A stretch of 64,000 bases of DNA from Methanosarcina vacuolata Z-761 (GCF_000969905.1 NZ_CP009520.1:3906001-3970000), one strand, 5' to 3'. Positions 17,152 to 27,500 are shown, counted from the first letter of the stretch. The notes: a model not told the origin generated them from the letters alone. A program made the numbers and translations.

Positions 17152-20100
17152 TTAAAGCTTTGCAATAGACGACATATTGGTAATAGGGTCTTTTTCTACC
17201 TGGAAGACGTGGTCTGCCGAATCTATTAGGGATTCATCATGGGATACCACAATAATCTGGCCTACACCTATGCCGCGCATCATGTCTATGAGTTTCAAAA
17301 GCTGGTTTATATGCCCGCGGTCCAGGAAAACCGTAGGCTCATCAAGGATCATAGGGGGGAGCCCGTCTGCTCTATCTCCGCCAAAACCCATGGCAAGAAG
17401 CCTGTAGATCGCACAGCGCAGGACGAGGTTAAAGATTGCACGTTCTCCCCCGCTAAGGAGTTTTGGTTCAAGGGGGGTGCCGTCTTTTCTGTAAACCGTC
17501 AGGTTATATTCCGGGTCAAGTTCGATATGGGAATAGGCATTATTTGTATACATAAAGCTGAACATTTCATTCAAAAGGGTAGAAAGAGCTCCTATGTTTT
17601 TTGTCCGCATATCAGCCCGAACGCGCATATACATGCTCTCAAGCTCCTCGGCGTTGCTATATACGGCTTCGAGGTACTGCTGCCTGTTCTCAAGAGCTTT
17701 GAGTTCTTCTTTCAGCTCATTGCGACGTTTTAGACTATTCTCGACCATACCGACTTCTTTTAAGAGCGCATCTTTGGCAGCCGTTATTTGCCGGATTTTT
17801 TCAGTAAGGTTTGCCTGATACTCTTCAAGCTGGGCACGCTGTGACTGAAGATCTTCGAACCTGCTCCCCTGCAGCTTTCCTTCAAGCTGTTTTACCCGTT
17901 CGTTTCTTTCAAGGATTTCCCTGTCAAAGAAGCCGACTTTTTCGGCAAGGTTCCTGATTGAAGCCTCAAGCTCGGAGATTTTGTGCTTAACGTTATCCAT
18001 CTGGATCAGGTTTGCCCCGAGTTTTTTTGTCTTCAAGAGACGCTTTGCACTCTCTTCATAGGTTTCTTTTACCGCGGCTTCTTTTTTCCGCAGGGTTTCA
18101 AGCTCAACTCCCAGGGTTTTGAGTTTTTCCTTTTCCTGAGTCTCCCGCTCGGCAAGCACTTTTAGTTTCTCATTGAGCTCTTCAAGCCTCTGCCCGTAAT
18201 TTTCGATCAGTGCCAGGGAAGTCCTGATTTTCCCGTTCAGGCTTTCTCTTTCAGAGGTGTTTTCGGCAAGCTTTTTCTCAAAGGCTTTTGCCTCTCGAAG
18301 TACTCTTTCACTCTCACCATGGGCTTTTTGAGCTGCTGCCTCCCATCCCTGCAGGGCTTTAATGTCAGGAAGAAGCTTACCCATCTTGGTCTCAAGTTCT
18401 TCCTTTTGTTTATTAAGGCCTTCAAGTTTAAGGGAATCTTCCTCGGTTCGGGTTTTGTGGATCTCTATCCTTTCTTGCAGGTCTTTTGCCTTATTTTTGA
18501 GTCTTTCGGTTTCCATGTCGTAATCCGAAATCCGCTTCTCCAGCTTTTTTGCATCCTTAAGCCGATTGAGTTTTTTCTCGACTTCGGCCTGCTGGAGCTT
18601 TATATCGAGAAGTTCTGCTGCAAGCTTTTCTCTCTTCTGTTCGGATTCCCCGGTTGTGCATGCGATTTCAGAGCCTTTAAGATCCTGCCCGCATGTAGGG
18701 CATTTTCCTTCGGCAAGCAGCTGCCGGTTTTTACGGATAACTTTATCAAGCTCCCTGACGGTAGCTTCAAGCTCTTTTTCTCGCCCATGCAGTCTGTTTT
18801 TGTTTTCCAGCAGAAGTTCACTGAGGTACTCCAGGTCCTCTAGCTGTTCTCCGGTAAAGCCAAGACCCTTTAACCCTGCAGAAGCTTCGGATTTTTGCTC
18901 CTGGACTTCCAGAACTGCCTTTTCATTTTCCCTGAGCTCCTCTTCAAGAATTTCAATCTCTGTTTTACTTTTCCGAACTGCGACCCTGGCATTTTGAAGT
19001 TCCTTATCGAGTGTGAGAAGATTTATGTCTCCGGTTTCTTTTTCTTTGAAAGCAAGCGCAAGTTTTGTCGAGGCTTCGTTTTTTCGTTCGCGCAGAAGGC
19101 TTTCTTTTTCTTCGAGCTCATTTATAAATAAAGGAATCTCATAAGTGTCCGTGAAGCCTGTAGTCTCTTTTGCAGTTTCTTTTAGCTTTTTATTTTCATC
19201 CTCGATTCTCAGTATATTTTTCCTATTTCCTTCAATTTCCCGGTTTGTAGACCCGATATCCTCCCTGCAATGGATCAAAGTCTGTTCGGTCTCAGCCTTT
19301 TCGTTTTCAAGGTCGTGCAGAGCCTGAGTGTGAACCTCTTCTTCCCTGAGGAGAAGAGCAAGTTCTTTTGAGACTGCGTTTACCTTTTCTCTGGCAAGAA
19401 ATTCCTCTTTTTCCTGCTGCAGGCTCAGAGCCTCAATCTCAAGATCTCCAAAACCACATTTTTCTCGAATAAGATTATTTTCTTCTTCCAGTCTGAGCAG
19501 AGCTTGCCTTTGTTCACGGGATTCTACGGCGAAGGTTTCTTTTTCCCGGATACAGCCAGCCTTGTCTTCCTGAGATTTAACCAGGGCCTGCTTCAGAGCC
19601 TGGATTTCCTGGAGACGTTCCCTGTGCTCTGTGATCATAAGGTCGAGTTTTTCTTTCTGGGCGGCTGCCGTCTCTTTATTTTCATTATATTTTTTTAAGA
19701 TAGCATCGTTTTCCTTTATCTTCTGCCTGAGCCCATTCAAAACGGCATGCGGTTCTGTACTTTCAATTCCCTCAATTTCAGATTTTACGCTCGAAAGGCT
19801 GTTACCTGTGTCCCTTTGAAGCCTTTTTACAGCCGTTTTTGCGCTTCCTGCCCTTTCCCTGTATTCTTCGAGCTTTCCGAGCTGCAGAAGGCCGTCGATC
19901 ATTCGCTGCCTATCTTTTGGTTTTGCATTAATGAGTACATCAATTTCGCCCTGCCTGATATAAGCACAGTTCCTGTACGCATCTTCGTCCATATTCAGAA
20001 GAGAACAGACCTCTTCGTAAGTCCGTGTAGCCTGATCAACAATACTCTCCCCGTCGGCATAGAGCACGCATTTCGAATTCGAAGCGTTCTCACTTTTAGA

Positions 20101-20376
20101 AGAATACCTGAAAGCCTGTTCTATAAGGTAGTCCTGCCCTAAATGCTCAAAACCCAGGTTTATTTTCGCATTTTCAGCCCCTTTGAAGATTACATCTGCA
20201 AGCACAAAGTCCTTTGAAAGAGTTTTGCTCCCAAAAAGCCCCATAAAACATGCTTCAAGCAGGCTGGACTTCCCGCTCCCGTTCACCCCGGAAATGACTG
20301 TAACTCCATCTTCAAATGTAAAATCCAGTTTTTTATAACTCCGGATGTTTTCAATATGCAGGTTTTTGAGTTTCAC
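17152..20376 (-). CDS. rad50: DNA double-strand break repair ATPase Rad50
   Basis: 1074 residues. Rad50 is the SMC-like ATPase of the Mre11-Rad50 complex. The N-terminal ATPase half has VNGSGKSSLLEACFMGLFGS and a Q-loop region (YIRQGEIDVLINA). Two very long coiled coils surround the zinc hook CPTC, with the cysteines at residues 559 and 562. The C-terminal half has the signature LLSGGERAIFNLVLR, Walker B MILDEPTVFLD and VVSHDESLID. Domain order and length are normal for archaeal Rad50. Its start codon overlaps the mre11 stop by four bases, so the two are translated from one transcript in the order mre11-rad50. Confidence 0.98.
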   Translation of the reverse strand: MKLKNLHIENIRSYKKLDFTFEDGVTVISGVNGSGKSSLLEACFMGLFGSKTLSKDFVLADVIFKGAENAKINLGFEHLGQDYLIEQAFRYSSKSENASNSKCVLYADGESIVDQATRTYEEVCSLLNMDEDAYRNCAYIRQGEIDVLINAKPKDRQRMIDGLLQLGKLEEYRERAGSAKTAVKRLQRDTGNSLSSVKSEIEGIESTEPHAVLNGLRQKIKENDAILKKYNENKETAAAQKEKLDLMITEHRERLQEIQALKQALVKSQEDKAGCIREKETFAVESREQRQALLRLEEENNLIREKCGFGDLEIEALSLQQEKEEFLAREKVNAVSKELALLLREEEVHTQALHDLENEKAETEQTLIHCREDIGSTNREIEGNRKNILRIEDENKKLKETAKETTGFTDTYEIPLFINELEEKESLLRERKNEASTKLALAFKEKETGDINLLTLDKELQNARVAVRKSKTEIEILEEELRENEKAVLEVQEQKSEASAGLKGLGFTGEQLEDLEYLSELLLENKNRLHGREKELEATVRELDKVIRKNRQLLAEGKCPTCGQDLKGSEIACTTGESEQKREKLAAELLDIKLQQAEVEKKLNRLKDAKKLEKRISDYDMETERLKNKAKDLQERIEIHKTRTEEDSLKLEGLNKQKEELETKMGKLLPDIKALQGWEAAAQKAHGESERVLREAKAFEKKLAENTSERESLNGKIRTSLALIENYGQRLEELNEKLKVLAERETQEKEKLKTLGVELETLRKKEAAVKETYEESAKRLLKTKKLGANLIQMDNVKHKISELEASIRNLAEKVGFFDREILERNERVKQLEGKLQGSRFEDLQSQRAQLEEYQANLTEKIRQITAAKDALLKEVGMVENSLKRRNELKEELKALENRQQYLEAVYSNAEELESMYMRVRADMRTKNIGALSTLLNEMFSFMYTNNAYSHIELDPEYNLTVYRKDGTPLEPKLLSGGERAIFNLVLRCAIYRLLAMGFGGDRADGLPPMILDEPTVFLDRGHINQLLKLIDMMRGIGVGQIIVVSHDESLIDSADHVFQVEKDPITNMSSIAKL

Positions 20377-22781
20377 AGATAATCACCAAGGTTATACTGT
20401 CGAGGTACAGCAGTCTTTCTCCTTCCCTTTTTTGGTCCGATTGTTCCCGTTTTGTCATTTAACTCTGTAACCCTGGCAGGTTCCTCTTCAGGCAGCTTTT
20501 TAGCTTTGTCTGTATTTTCCTTTACAGGTTTGCCTTTAACCCCGGGCTCAGAACGCTTTCTACTCTTCTTCTCAGGTTTACTTTCAGGAAATTCACTTTC
20601 CGGGTTATTTTGAGGTTCATTTTCAAGATTACTTTCGGCTCGACGTTTAGATTTACCTTCAGATTTACCTTCAGATTTAATTTCAGGTTTAATTTCAGAT
20701 TCACTTTCAAGTTCGGTTTCAGTTTTACTTTCAGATTTAACTTTAGGTTTACTTTCTGCTCGGCTTTTAGGTTTAATTTCAGGTTTACTTTCAGCTTGAA
20801 TTTCAGGCTCGCTATCTTTGTCTATCCTTAACTCGGTTTCAGCCTCTTGAGTTTTTCCTGAAGTCCTGGAAGTTTCCTGTGGAATATCCGATTTAGGCGG
20901 CACTACAGGTTTACTGTCCGGCTCTGTTGATCTTGAATCAGGCGGCTTCAAAAGCTCCAAATCAGATGAACACTGAGAGTTTGATGCTGGTAATTCGGAA
21001 CTATCGGGACTCACGGCTGAAATCTCAGTACTTTTTGATGTCTCAATGCCCTTTGATGTCTCAGTGCTCTTTGATGTCTCAATGCTCTTTGATGTCTCAG
21101 TACTCTTTTTAGTACCATTTTTTTCAGCATTCTTAATTCGGTCTGAAGTCCTCAGAATTCCTGAAAGTTCAGTAATTTCAAGCCTGTCGGAAACTATTCC
21201 CTCTGACCCGTTTTTACCAACAAACCCAGCCTCTCCTACAGTATCAGGGTTTATTTCTTCAAATTCCAGAAGTTTGGGAGTGATGGCAGAACTTGCAGCG
21301 CTGGGAATGTCAGCAGAACCATCGGGACTGGAAGAATTGGCGGGAATCTCTATCCTGAAATCAGGGTTTTTGAAGTCCGTAGCTTTAGCTTCAATAAGTT
21401 TCGATAGGCGGTCCTCGGTTTCTTCGTCTACCCTTGACTTTGAGATATCAGTGCTCCGGACAATTTCATCAATAATCAGCCCGCCGTCATTTAAGTTCAT
21501 TTTCCGGATCTCGCTTGCAACGGCATGGTCAGGATCAGAAAATGTTACTGTTAAGACTTCCTCCGGGAAGGACTCTTTTGCCCTCCGGTCTATAAAGTTT
21601 GACACAAGAGCTCCTTTTTTAAGCAGGTATTCCTCAAGTTCGCTCTGTGACAGGACTGCCCCCGAATCCCCGAAAATTTCCAGAAATGTCACGGATTCAG
21701 GGATATCTTCCAGATATTCATCTACTTTAGAAAATATCTGTTCATAGGGCTTATCTTCCCCTTTCAAATCTACTCGAATGGAAAGGAATCTCCGGGTTGG
21801 AATCGTGCGTTTGCTAATTTCAAGTCCTTTTTCGGAAAGAGTGATAATATTATAGGAACGAGCTTCTTTTTCGGACAGACTGTTCCGTTCCGTACTGCCG
21901 GGGTAAGTAATCCAGGTCTCGCCGGTCTTATTTTTGAGTATTGAATGTTCATGGTAGTCGCCAAGAAGAACTGCATCAACCTTGAAAGGAAGGTTTTCAA
22001 GCACTTCATCACAGTCCCATTCAGCATATGGAAATGGATTCATAATCTGGTGCATCACAAGCAGTTTCCAGCCGTTTTCCGCAGGGGAGGAAGGGATAGA
22101 AGAGATGGAAGGAGTAGAAGGGCTGGATAAAGTAGAAGAGGCAGAAGAGGCAGAAGGAGTAGATGGGTTGGGAGGAGTTGAAGACGTGGACGAAATGGGA
22201 GAATTGGAAAGGTTTGAAGAAGTAGAAACAGTTGAAGAAGTAGAATCAGTGGAATCAGTGGAATCAGTGGAATCAGTGGAATCAGTGGAATCAGTGGAAG
22301 GGTTTGAATCAGTGGAAGAAGCAGAAGAGTTGGAACTGTCAGGAGAGCCCGGCGCCTCAAATCCTGAATAGTCAAATATAGGAATTTTTGATTTTGGGAC
22401 ACTGTCAATCCCGTAGATGGCTGCATTACCTACCATTAGAGGTTTTTTTCCGAGCCTTGCCGCAAGTCCCATTTCCTCAAAAAGGTCGAGCCACTGGGTA
22501 TTCTGTTTGCTCTCATGGTTCCCTACAATTCCTAAAAAAGGTATGTCAGCCGCCTTCAGCCTGGACAGGAGATTTATTGTATCAAGGAGGTCTTCAAGGG
22601 TCGGGTTCCTTGAATCAAAAAGGTCTCCCGCATGCACTACGGCATCGACCTGCATCTCAACCGCATCATTTACAACAAGTTTGAAAGCTGCAAAAAAATC
22701 GTTTCTCCGGACCTCGCTATGATATTGCCTGTATCCCAGATGCGTGTCTGCAGTGTGGAGTATCCTAATTTCCCTGGCCAT
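20373..22781 (-). CDS. mre11: DNA double-strand break repair nuclease Mre11, with large low-complexity insertions
   Basis: 802 residues, clearly longer than most archaeal Mre11 proteins. All phosphoesterase motifs are present: HTADTHLGYRQYHS, VVHAGDLFDSRNP, GIVGNHESK, LVMHQIMNPFPYAEWD and LLGDYHEHS. Between the third and fourth motifs (residues about 145-232) there is a Ser/Thr/Asp/Pro-rich insertion built from STD units; its DNA is an 8-9-fold direct repeat. After the capping domain, residues about 520-790 are a second disordered, Lys/Glu/Ser-rich tail with further short repeats (KSTETS, ESKPE). Nuclease and capping domains look intact, so the protein should be functional. It overlaps rad50 by ATGA. 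Confidence 0.97.
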   Translation of the reverse strand: MAREIRILHTADTHLGYRQYHSEVRRNDFFAAFKLVVNDAVEMQVDAVVHAGDLFDSRNPTLEDLLDTINLLSRLKAADIPFLGIVGNHESKQNTQWLDLFEEMGLAARLGKKPLMVGNAAIYGIDSVPKSKIPIFDYSGFEAPGSPDSSNSSASSTDSNPSTDSTDSTDSTDSTDSTDSTSSTVSTSSNLSNSPISSTSSTPPNPSTPSASSASSTLSSPSTPSISSIPSSPAENGWKLLVMHQIMNPFPYAEWDCDEVLENLPFKVDAVLLGDYHEHSILKNKTGETWITYPGSTERNSLSEKEARSYNIITLSEKGLEISKRTIPTRRFLSIRVDLKGEDKPYEQIFSKVDEYLEDIPESVTFLEIFGDSGAVLSQSELEEYLLKKGALVSNFIDRRAKESFPEEVLTVTFSDPDHAVASEIRKMNLNDGGLIIDEIVRSTDISKSRVDEETEDRLSKLIEAKATDFKNPDFRIEIPANSSSPDGSADIPSAASSAITPKLLEFEEINPDTVGEAGFVGKNGSEGIVSDRLEITELSGILRTSDRIKNAEKNGTKKSTETSKSIETSKSTETSKGIETSKSTEISAVSPDSSELPASNSQCSSDLELLKPPDSRSTEPDSKPVVPPKSDIPQETSRTSGKTQEAETELRIDKDSEPEIQAESKPEIKPKSRAESKPKVKSESKTETELESESEIKPEIKSEGKSEGKSKRRAESNLENEPQNNPESEFPESKPEKKSRKRSEPGVKGKPVKENTDKAKKLPEEEPARVTELNDKTGTIGPKKGRRKTAVPRQYNLGDYL

Positions 22782-23006
22782 GGTTCTATCAGTCTCTAAT
22801 TTTTATCCTATGAGGGTTTCTATATTAGTAATTAACTAATTTTTACAGAAGATAGACTTCCTCCAGATGGGAAATTAACATCTTTCATGCCGGAATGCTG
22901 ACTAATTGACATAAATCTGACATAAGATTCAAAAATAAACTTTGGGAGGGCTTCTGGTGGTTCGCAGTGTGTATAATTGTCAATTCAAGGAACTACAATG
23001 ATGCTT

Positions 23007-23066
23007 TTATTTCAGTCGAATACCCCGCTAGCTTGCTGCGGAGTGCGCCAGTGCAACTTTGATTTT
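23007..23066. repeat. Dispersed 60-base intergenic repeat, copy 1
   Basis: The sequence beginning TTATTTCAGTCGAATACCCC and continuing through GCTTGCTGCGGAGTGCGCCA GTGCAACTTTG recurs in related form at 44642-44700 and 57533-57590. It is noncoding. The rest of 22782-23160, between mre11 and the STAND gene, shows nothing else that I recognise. Confidence 0.6.
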
Positions 23067-23167
23067 ACTGAAAAATTATGCACAATCCTACCACTTGTTT
23101 TTATGATCTGTCTTTTTGCAAACTTTTTTGAATTTAGAGACCTTATCGTCTGTTAAACTTTGAGCAT

Positions 23168-23180
23168 GTTTATATATTCA
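23168..23180 (+). promoter_or_regulatory. Possible TATA box of the DUF4062/NB-ARC gene
   Basis: GTTTATATATTCA lies about 110 bases upstream of the probable ATG at 23286. It is a plausible archaeal TATA box in an otherwise unremarkable region. Confidence 0.35.
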
Positions 23181-23285
23181 TAAGTATACCTATCGTGACA
23201 ATATAAAAAGATCAGAGGACTTCAGCAGTGGGCTGAAAATACTTAGCGATAAGCTTTGGATAATTAGTTGAAACTGGTGGATAAA

Positions 23286-26200
23286 ATGGCTCGTATATAT
23301 GTGTCTTCTACTTTTAAAGATCTTGAGGAATGCCGTGAAAAAGTAAGATTAAGTTTGAGGCAAATGGGCCATGAAGATATAGCAATGGAATATTATGTTG
23401 CTGGGGACGAAAGACCAGTTGACAAATGCCTGGAAGATGTTGCCTCTTGCGATCTATACATAGGTATTTTTGCGTGGCGATACGGTTTTGTGCCTAAAGG
23501 ATATGATAAATCCATTACAGAACTTGAGTATAGAAAAGCAGTCGAAACAGGAAAACATTGCTTAATATTTTTACTACATGAAAATGCTCCCTGGCCACGT
23601 AATCTTATTGATAAAGGTGAAGATCAAGAGAAAATTGAGGCTTTAAGGAACGAATTGTCTGCTGAAAAGACAGTTAGCTTTTTTAATACACCCGACGAAC
23701 TTGCCAGCGTTGTAGGCTCAGCTGTTCACAATTGGGAAATTAATAATAGAAACCCAGTTAGAAATCCAGTTCGTGAGCCTTTCCATATAGCACCCATTCA
23801 AGTCCCATCATTAACAGAATCTTTTGTAGAACTCCCTGTAATGCAAGAGATTAAAAGCCATCTCCTCAATGGTAGCAATTCGCAAGGGATACTTGCTATT
23901 ACCGCAATTCAGGGACTGGGAGGCATTGGAAAAACAACCCTTGCTAAGATTGTAGCTCATGATAAAGAGGTCCAAAGTTATTTTTCAAATGGAATACTCT
24001 GGGTTACTCTTGGTCAGGAACCTGATAAACTCTCTTTGCTAAATGGCTGGATAAAGGAACTTGGAGATTCTCAATCTAATCATACAACGGTAGAAACAGC
24101 ATCGAATCATTTGATAACACTGCTTTACGAAAAACACATTCTTTTAGTCGTAGATGATGCCTGGAACTCCAGGGATGTAAAACCTTTTTTAGTAGGCGGG
24201 TCCAGCTGCCAGACTATAATAACAACAAGAAAAGCTTACATAGCTGATGATTTAGGTGCAAAATGTTATTCTTTGAATTTAATGACAGAAGAGCAATCTT
24301 TAGAGTTATTTGCCAAAGTTCTGCAAGATTCCTGGAAAGAAAATGAAAAAGAGCACGCCCTTAAAGTCGCCAAAGATGTGGGTTACCTTCCATTGGCTTT
24401 AAATCTGGCAGCTAAAAGAAGAAAAAGGGACTATCCCTGGGTCAAGATACACGAAGCACTTGAAGAAGAAATTGCTCTTCTTAGTGTTTTAAGTCCACGA
24501 GTATTAGGAAAAAGAGAAGAAGGGCTGGAAGCATCTTTAAATTTAAGTTTAAAAGCTCTCAGATCCTATGATGAAGAAGCCTTTTTAAATTTTATATGGC
24601 TTGGAGTTCTGCCTGACGACATTAAAGTGAATGAAAAAATGGCTTCCACTCTTTGGGGCATAGATAAAGAAGAAGCTGGATATGTGCTGGAATTTCTATG
24701 GGAAGAAGGTCTGCTTACACAAGATTCAATAATTCAGTTGGGAAATGAAAAACTAAAAACATATCGTATACATGACCTTTTTCATGATATTGCCTGTCAT
24801 TATTTGACACGTTCCCCTAATACGGAAAATAGCACAGAACTTCCTGGTTTAGGATTAACACTTAATGAAGCCCATACTTCTTTATTAAACCGTTATCAAT
24901 CAAAAATGCAGAAAGTGGGTTTATGGCATACATTAGAAGATGATGCTTACATCCACAGTCACCTGACCTGGCATATGGAGAAAGCAGGAAAGATTGAAGA
25001 TATCCATAATTTATTAATTGAAGAAACCGAAAACGGAAAAAATGGGTGGTATGAAGCCCTTGAATCCCTCGAATTAAATGCAGTTTTTATTGAAGATCTT
25101 ATGAAAGCTTGGAATTTATCCGAAAAAAATTCAGAGCACCAAATAGAACAAGGTAATAAAACTTCTTTCATTGGACTGGAACTTCGTTATGCTCTTATAT
25201 ACACTTCAATAAACAGTTTGTCATCTAATATTTCTACAGAACTACTGGTTGCACTTCTTGAAACTAAAAAATGGAATGAAACTAAAGTGTTTATATACGC
25301 ACAAAAAGAACCTGATTCTTATGAAAGAGTAACTAAATTAATCTCAATTTATCGAATAATAAATGATGAATCTATGAAAGAAGAAGTGATGGACAAAGCC
25401 CTTGAAATCACCTCAAGGATTCAATATGATTATGCTAGATCAAATGCCCTTTCTGCTCTTGTCCCTCATTTGGATGGCCAAAGAAAAGAAGAAGTGATAG
25501 AAAAAGCCCTTGAAATCGCTTCAAAGATTCAAAATGACTATTACAGATTAAATGCCCTTTCTGTTCTTGTCCCTCATTTGGATGGTCAAAGAAAAGAAGA
25601 AGTGATGGACAAAGCCCTTGAAATCACCTCAAGGATTCAAGATGACTATCACAGATCAAATGCCCTTTCTGCTCTTATTCCTCATTTGGATGGTCAAAGA
25701 AAAGAAGAAGTGATGGACAAAGCCCTTGAAATCGCCTCAAGGATTCAATTTGATTATGCTAGATCAAATGCCCTTTCTGCTCTTATTCCTCATTTAGATA
25801 GCCAAAGAAAAGAAGAAGTGATAGAAAAAGCCCTTGAAATCGCTTCAAAGAGTCAAAATGACTATTACAGATCAAATGCCCTTTTGGCTCTTGTACCTCA
25901 TTTGGATGGCCAAAGAGAAGAAGTGATAGAAAAAGCCCTTGAAATCGCCTCAAAGATTCAAGATGACTATCACAGATCAAATACCCTTTTTGCTCTTGTC
26001 CCTTATTTGGATGGCCAAAGAAAAGAAGAAGTGATAGAAAAAGCCCTTGAAATCACCTCAAGGATTCAAGATAATTATTACAGAGCACGTGCCCTTTCTA
26101 CTCTTGTTCCTCATTTGGATGGCCAAAGAAAAGAAGAAGTGATAGAAAAAGCCCTTGAAATCGCTTCAAAGATTCAAAATGACTATTACAGATCAAATGT

Positions 26201-27278
26201 CCTTTCTGCTCTTGTCCCTCATTTGGATGGCCAAAGAAAAGAAGAAGTGATGGACAAAGCCCTTGAAATCACCTCAAGGATTCAAGATGACTATCACAGA
26301 TCAAATGTCCTTTCTGCTCTTGTCCCTCATTTGGATGGCCAAAGAAAAGAAGAAGTGATGGAAAAAGCCCTTGAAATCACCTCAAGGATTCAAGATGACT
26401 ATCACAGATCAAATGCCCTTTCTGCTCTTGTCCCTCATTTGGATGGTCAAAGAAAAGAAGAAGTGATGGACAAAGCCCTTGAAATCACTTCAAGGATTCA
26501 AGATGACTATCACAGATCAAATGCCCTTTCTGCTCTTGTCCCTCATTTGGATGGCCAAAGAAAAGAAGAAGTGATAGAAAAAGCCCTTGAAATCACCTCA
26601 AGGATTCAAGATGACTATTACAGATTAAATGCCCTTTCTGTTCTTGTCCCTCATTTGGATGGTCAAAGAAAAGAAGAAGTGATGGACAAAGCCCTTGAAA
26701 TCACCTCAAGGATTCAAGATGACTATCACAGATCAAATGCCCTTTCTGCTCTTATTCCTCATTTGGATGTCCAAAGAAAAGAAGAAGTGATAGAAAAAGC
26801 CCTTGAAATCGCTTCAAAGATTCAAGATGATACTCTCAGAGCAGATGCCCTTTCTGTTCTTGTCCCTCATTTGGATGTCCAAAGAAAAGAAGAAGTGATA
26901 GAAAAAGCCCTTGAAATCGCTTCAAAGATTCAAGATGATATTCTCAGAGCAGATGCCCTTTCTGTTCTTGTCCCTCATTTGGATAGCCAAAGAAAAGAAG
27001 AAGCGATGGAAAAAGCCCTTGAAATAGCCTCAAAGATTCAACTTGATTATGTAGGAGTAGATGTACTTTGTTTTGCATTATCCTCCATGAGAAATTCGCC
27101 ATCGAATAAACTTTATTTTTTGTGGCGAAAAGGAATTAGAATCCTCAGAGAATATCCTCGAAGTAACTTACTTTCTAATATCATCACATTAATTCCAGTT
27201 ATGAATGATTTAGGTGAAGATGAAACCTTATTTGAAATTTCTCGGGCTATTATAGACGTGTCTAATTGGTTTCCGTAA
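23286..27278 (+). CDS. STAND NTPase: DUF4062 + NB-ARC + fifteen 36-residue helical repeats (putative defence protein)
   Basis: 1330 residues from ATG 23286 (GGTGG five bases upstream; an in-frame TTG at 23268 is the alternative). Residues 1-150 are a DUF4062-type domain (MARIYVSSTFKDLEECREKV, IGIFAWRYGFVP). Residues about 205-560 are an NB-ARC ATPase: QGLGGIGKTTLAKI, Walker B HILLVVDDAW, a sensor-1-like TIITTRKAY, GYLPLALNLAAKR, and an MHD-like YRIHDLFHDIACHYL. From about 700 to 1250 are fifteen full copies of a 36-residue two-helix unit, KALEITSRIQDDYHRSNALS plus ALVPHLDGQRKEEVMD; one copy lacks a single Lys. The DNA repeat unit is 108 bases and copies are nearly identical. Such architecture is typical of STAND sensors, including antiviral ones; the repeats would be the sensor. 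No effector beyond DUF4062 is visible. Confidence 0.88.
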   Translation: MARIYVSSTFKDLEECREKVRLSLRQMGHEDIAMEYYVAGDERPVDKCLEDVASCDLYIGIFAWRYGFVPKGYDKSITELEYRKAVETGKHCLIFLLHENAPWPRNLIDKGEDQEKIEALRNELSAEKTVSFFNTPDELASVVGSAVHNWEINNRNPVRNPVREPFHIAPIQVPSLTESFVELPVMQEIKSHLLNGSNSQGILAITAIQGLGGIGKTTLAKIVAHDKEVQSYFSNGILWVTLGQEPDKLSLLNGWIKELGDSQSNHTTVETASNHLITLLYEKHILLVVDDAWNSRDVKPFLVGGSSCQTIITTRKAYIADDLGAKCYSLNLMTEEQSLELFAKVLQDSWKENEKEHALKVAKDVGYLPLALNLAAKRRKRDYPWVKIHEALEEEIALLSVLSPRVLGKREEGLEASLNLSLKALRSYDEEAFLNFIWLGVLPDDIKVNEKMASTLWGIDKEEAGYVLEFLWEEGLLTQDSIIQLGNEKLKTYRIHDLFHDIACHYLTRSPNTENSTELPGLGLTLNEAHTSLLNRYQSKMQKVGLWHTLEDDAYIHSHLTWHMEKAGKIEDIHNLLIEETENGKNGWYEALESLELNAVFIEDLMKAWNLSEKNSEHQIEQGNKTSFIGLELRYALIYTSINSLSSNISTELLVALLETKKWNETKVFIYAQKEPDSYERVTKLISIYRIINDESMKEEVMDKALEITSRIQYDYARSNALSALVPHLDGQRKEEVIEKALEIASKIQNDYYRLNALSVLVPHLDGQRKEEVMDKALEITSRIQDDYHRSNALSALIPHLDGQRKEEVMDKALEIASRIQFDYARSNALSALIPHLDSQRKEEVIEKALEIASKSQNDYYRSNALLALVPHLDGQREEVIEKALEIASKIQDDYHRSNTLFALVPYLDGQRKEEVIEKALEITSRIQDNYYRARALSTLVPHLDGQRKEEVIEKALEIASKIQNDYYRSNVLSALVPHLDGQRKEEVMDKALEITSRIQDDYHRSNVLSALVPHLDGQRKEEVMEKALEITSRIQDDYHRSNALSALVPHLDGQRKEEVMDKALEITSRIQDDYHRSNALSALVPHLDGQRKEEVIEKALEITSRIQDDYYRLNALSVLVPHLDGQRKEEVMDKALEITSRIQDDYHRSNALSALIPHLDVQRKEEVIEKALEIASKIQDDTLRADALSVLVPHLDVQRKEEVIEKALEIASKIQDDILRADALSVLVPHLDSQRKEEAMEKALEIASKIQLDYVGVDVLCFALSSMRNSPSNKLYFLWRKGIRILREYPRSNLLSNIITLIPVMNDLGEDETLFEISRAIIDVSNWFP
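25390..27040 (+). repeat. 108-bp intragenic minisatellite (15 units)
   Basis: The 3' part of the STAND gene is a head-to-tail array of 108-base units (one of 105). Many units differ at only a few bases, so the array is recently expanded or homogenised. Differences concentrate at the codons after IQ and after DY, giving DDYHRS, NDYYRS, FDYARS, DDTLRA and DDILRA. Confidence 0.95.
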
Positions 27279-27500
27279 AGTAAGTATTCTGATGGATACT
27301 CTGTAGTCTACGGGGTATGTGTTAAATTTTCAGTATTCAATGACGTCTGTATGGAGGTAAAAACCCATCAATTACACAGTACCTCACAGAGCCTTTTCTA
27401 TGAATAGAGATATTTTATGTGAAGATAAGACATACTGGATAAAATAAAATCAAAATATGAAATAAGATATCTTTTACATTTAAAGACAGTGGGATCACGT

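Noticed and set aside
18319-18997. Open frames of 140-175 codons on the plus strand opposite rad50
   Set aside because: Phe/Ser/Leu-rich antisense shadows of coiled-coil coding sequence.
25390-27040. 108-base repeats in the STAND gene considered as a CRISPR-like or assembly artefact
   Set aside because: The reading frame is kept throughout and codes for regular helical repeats; assembly collapse could change copy number but not the interpretation.
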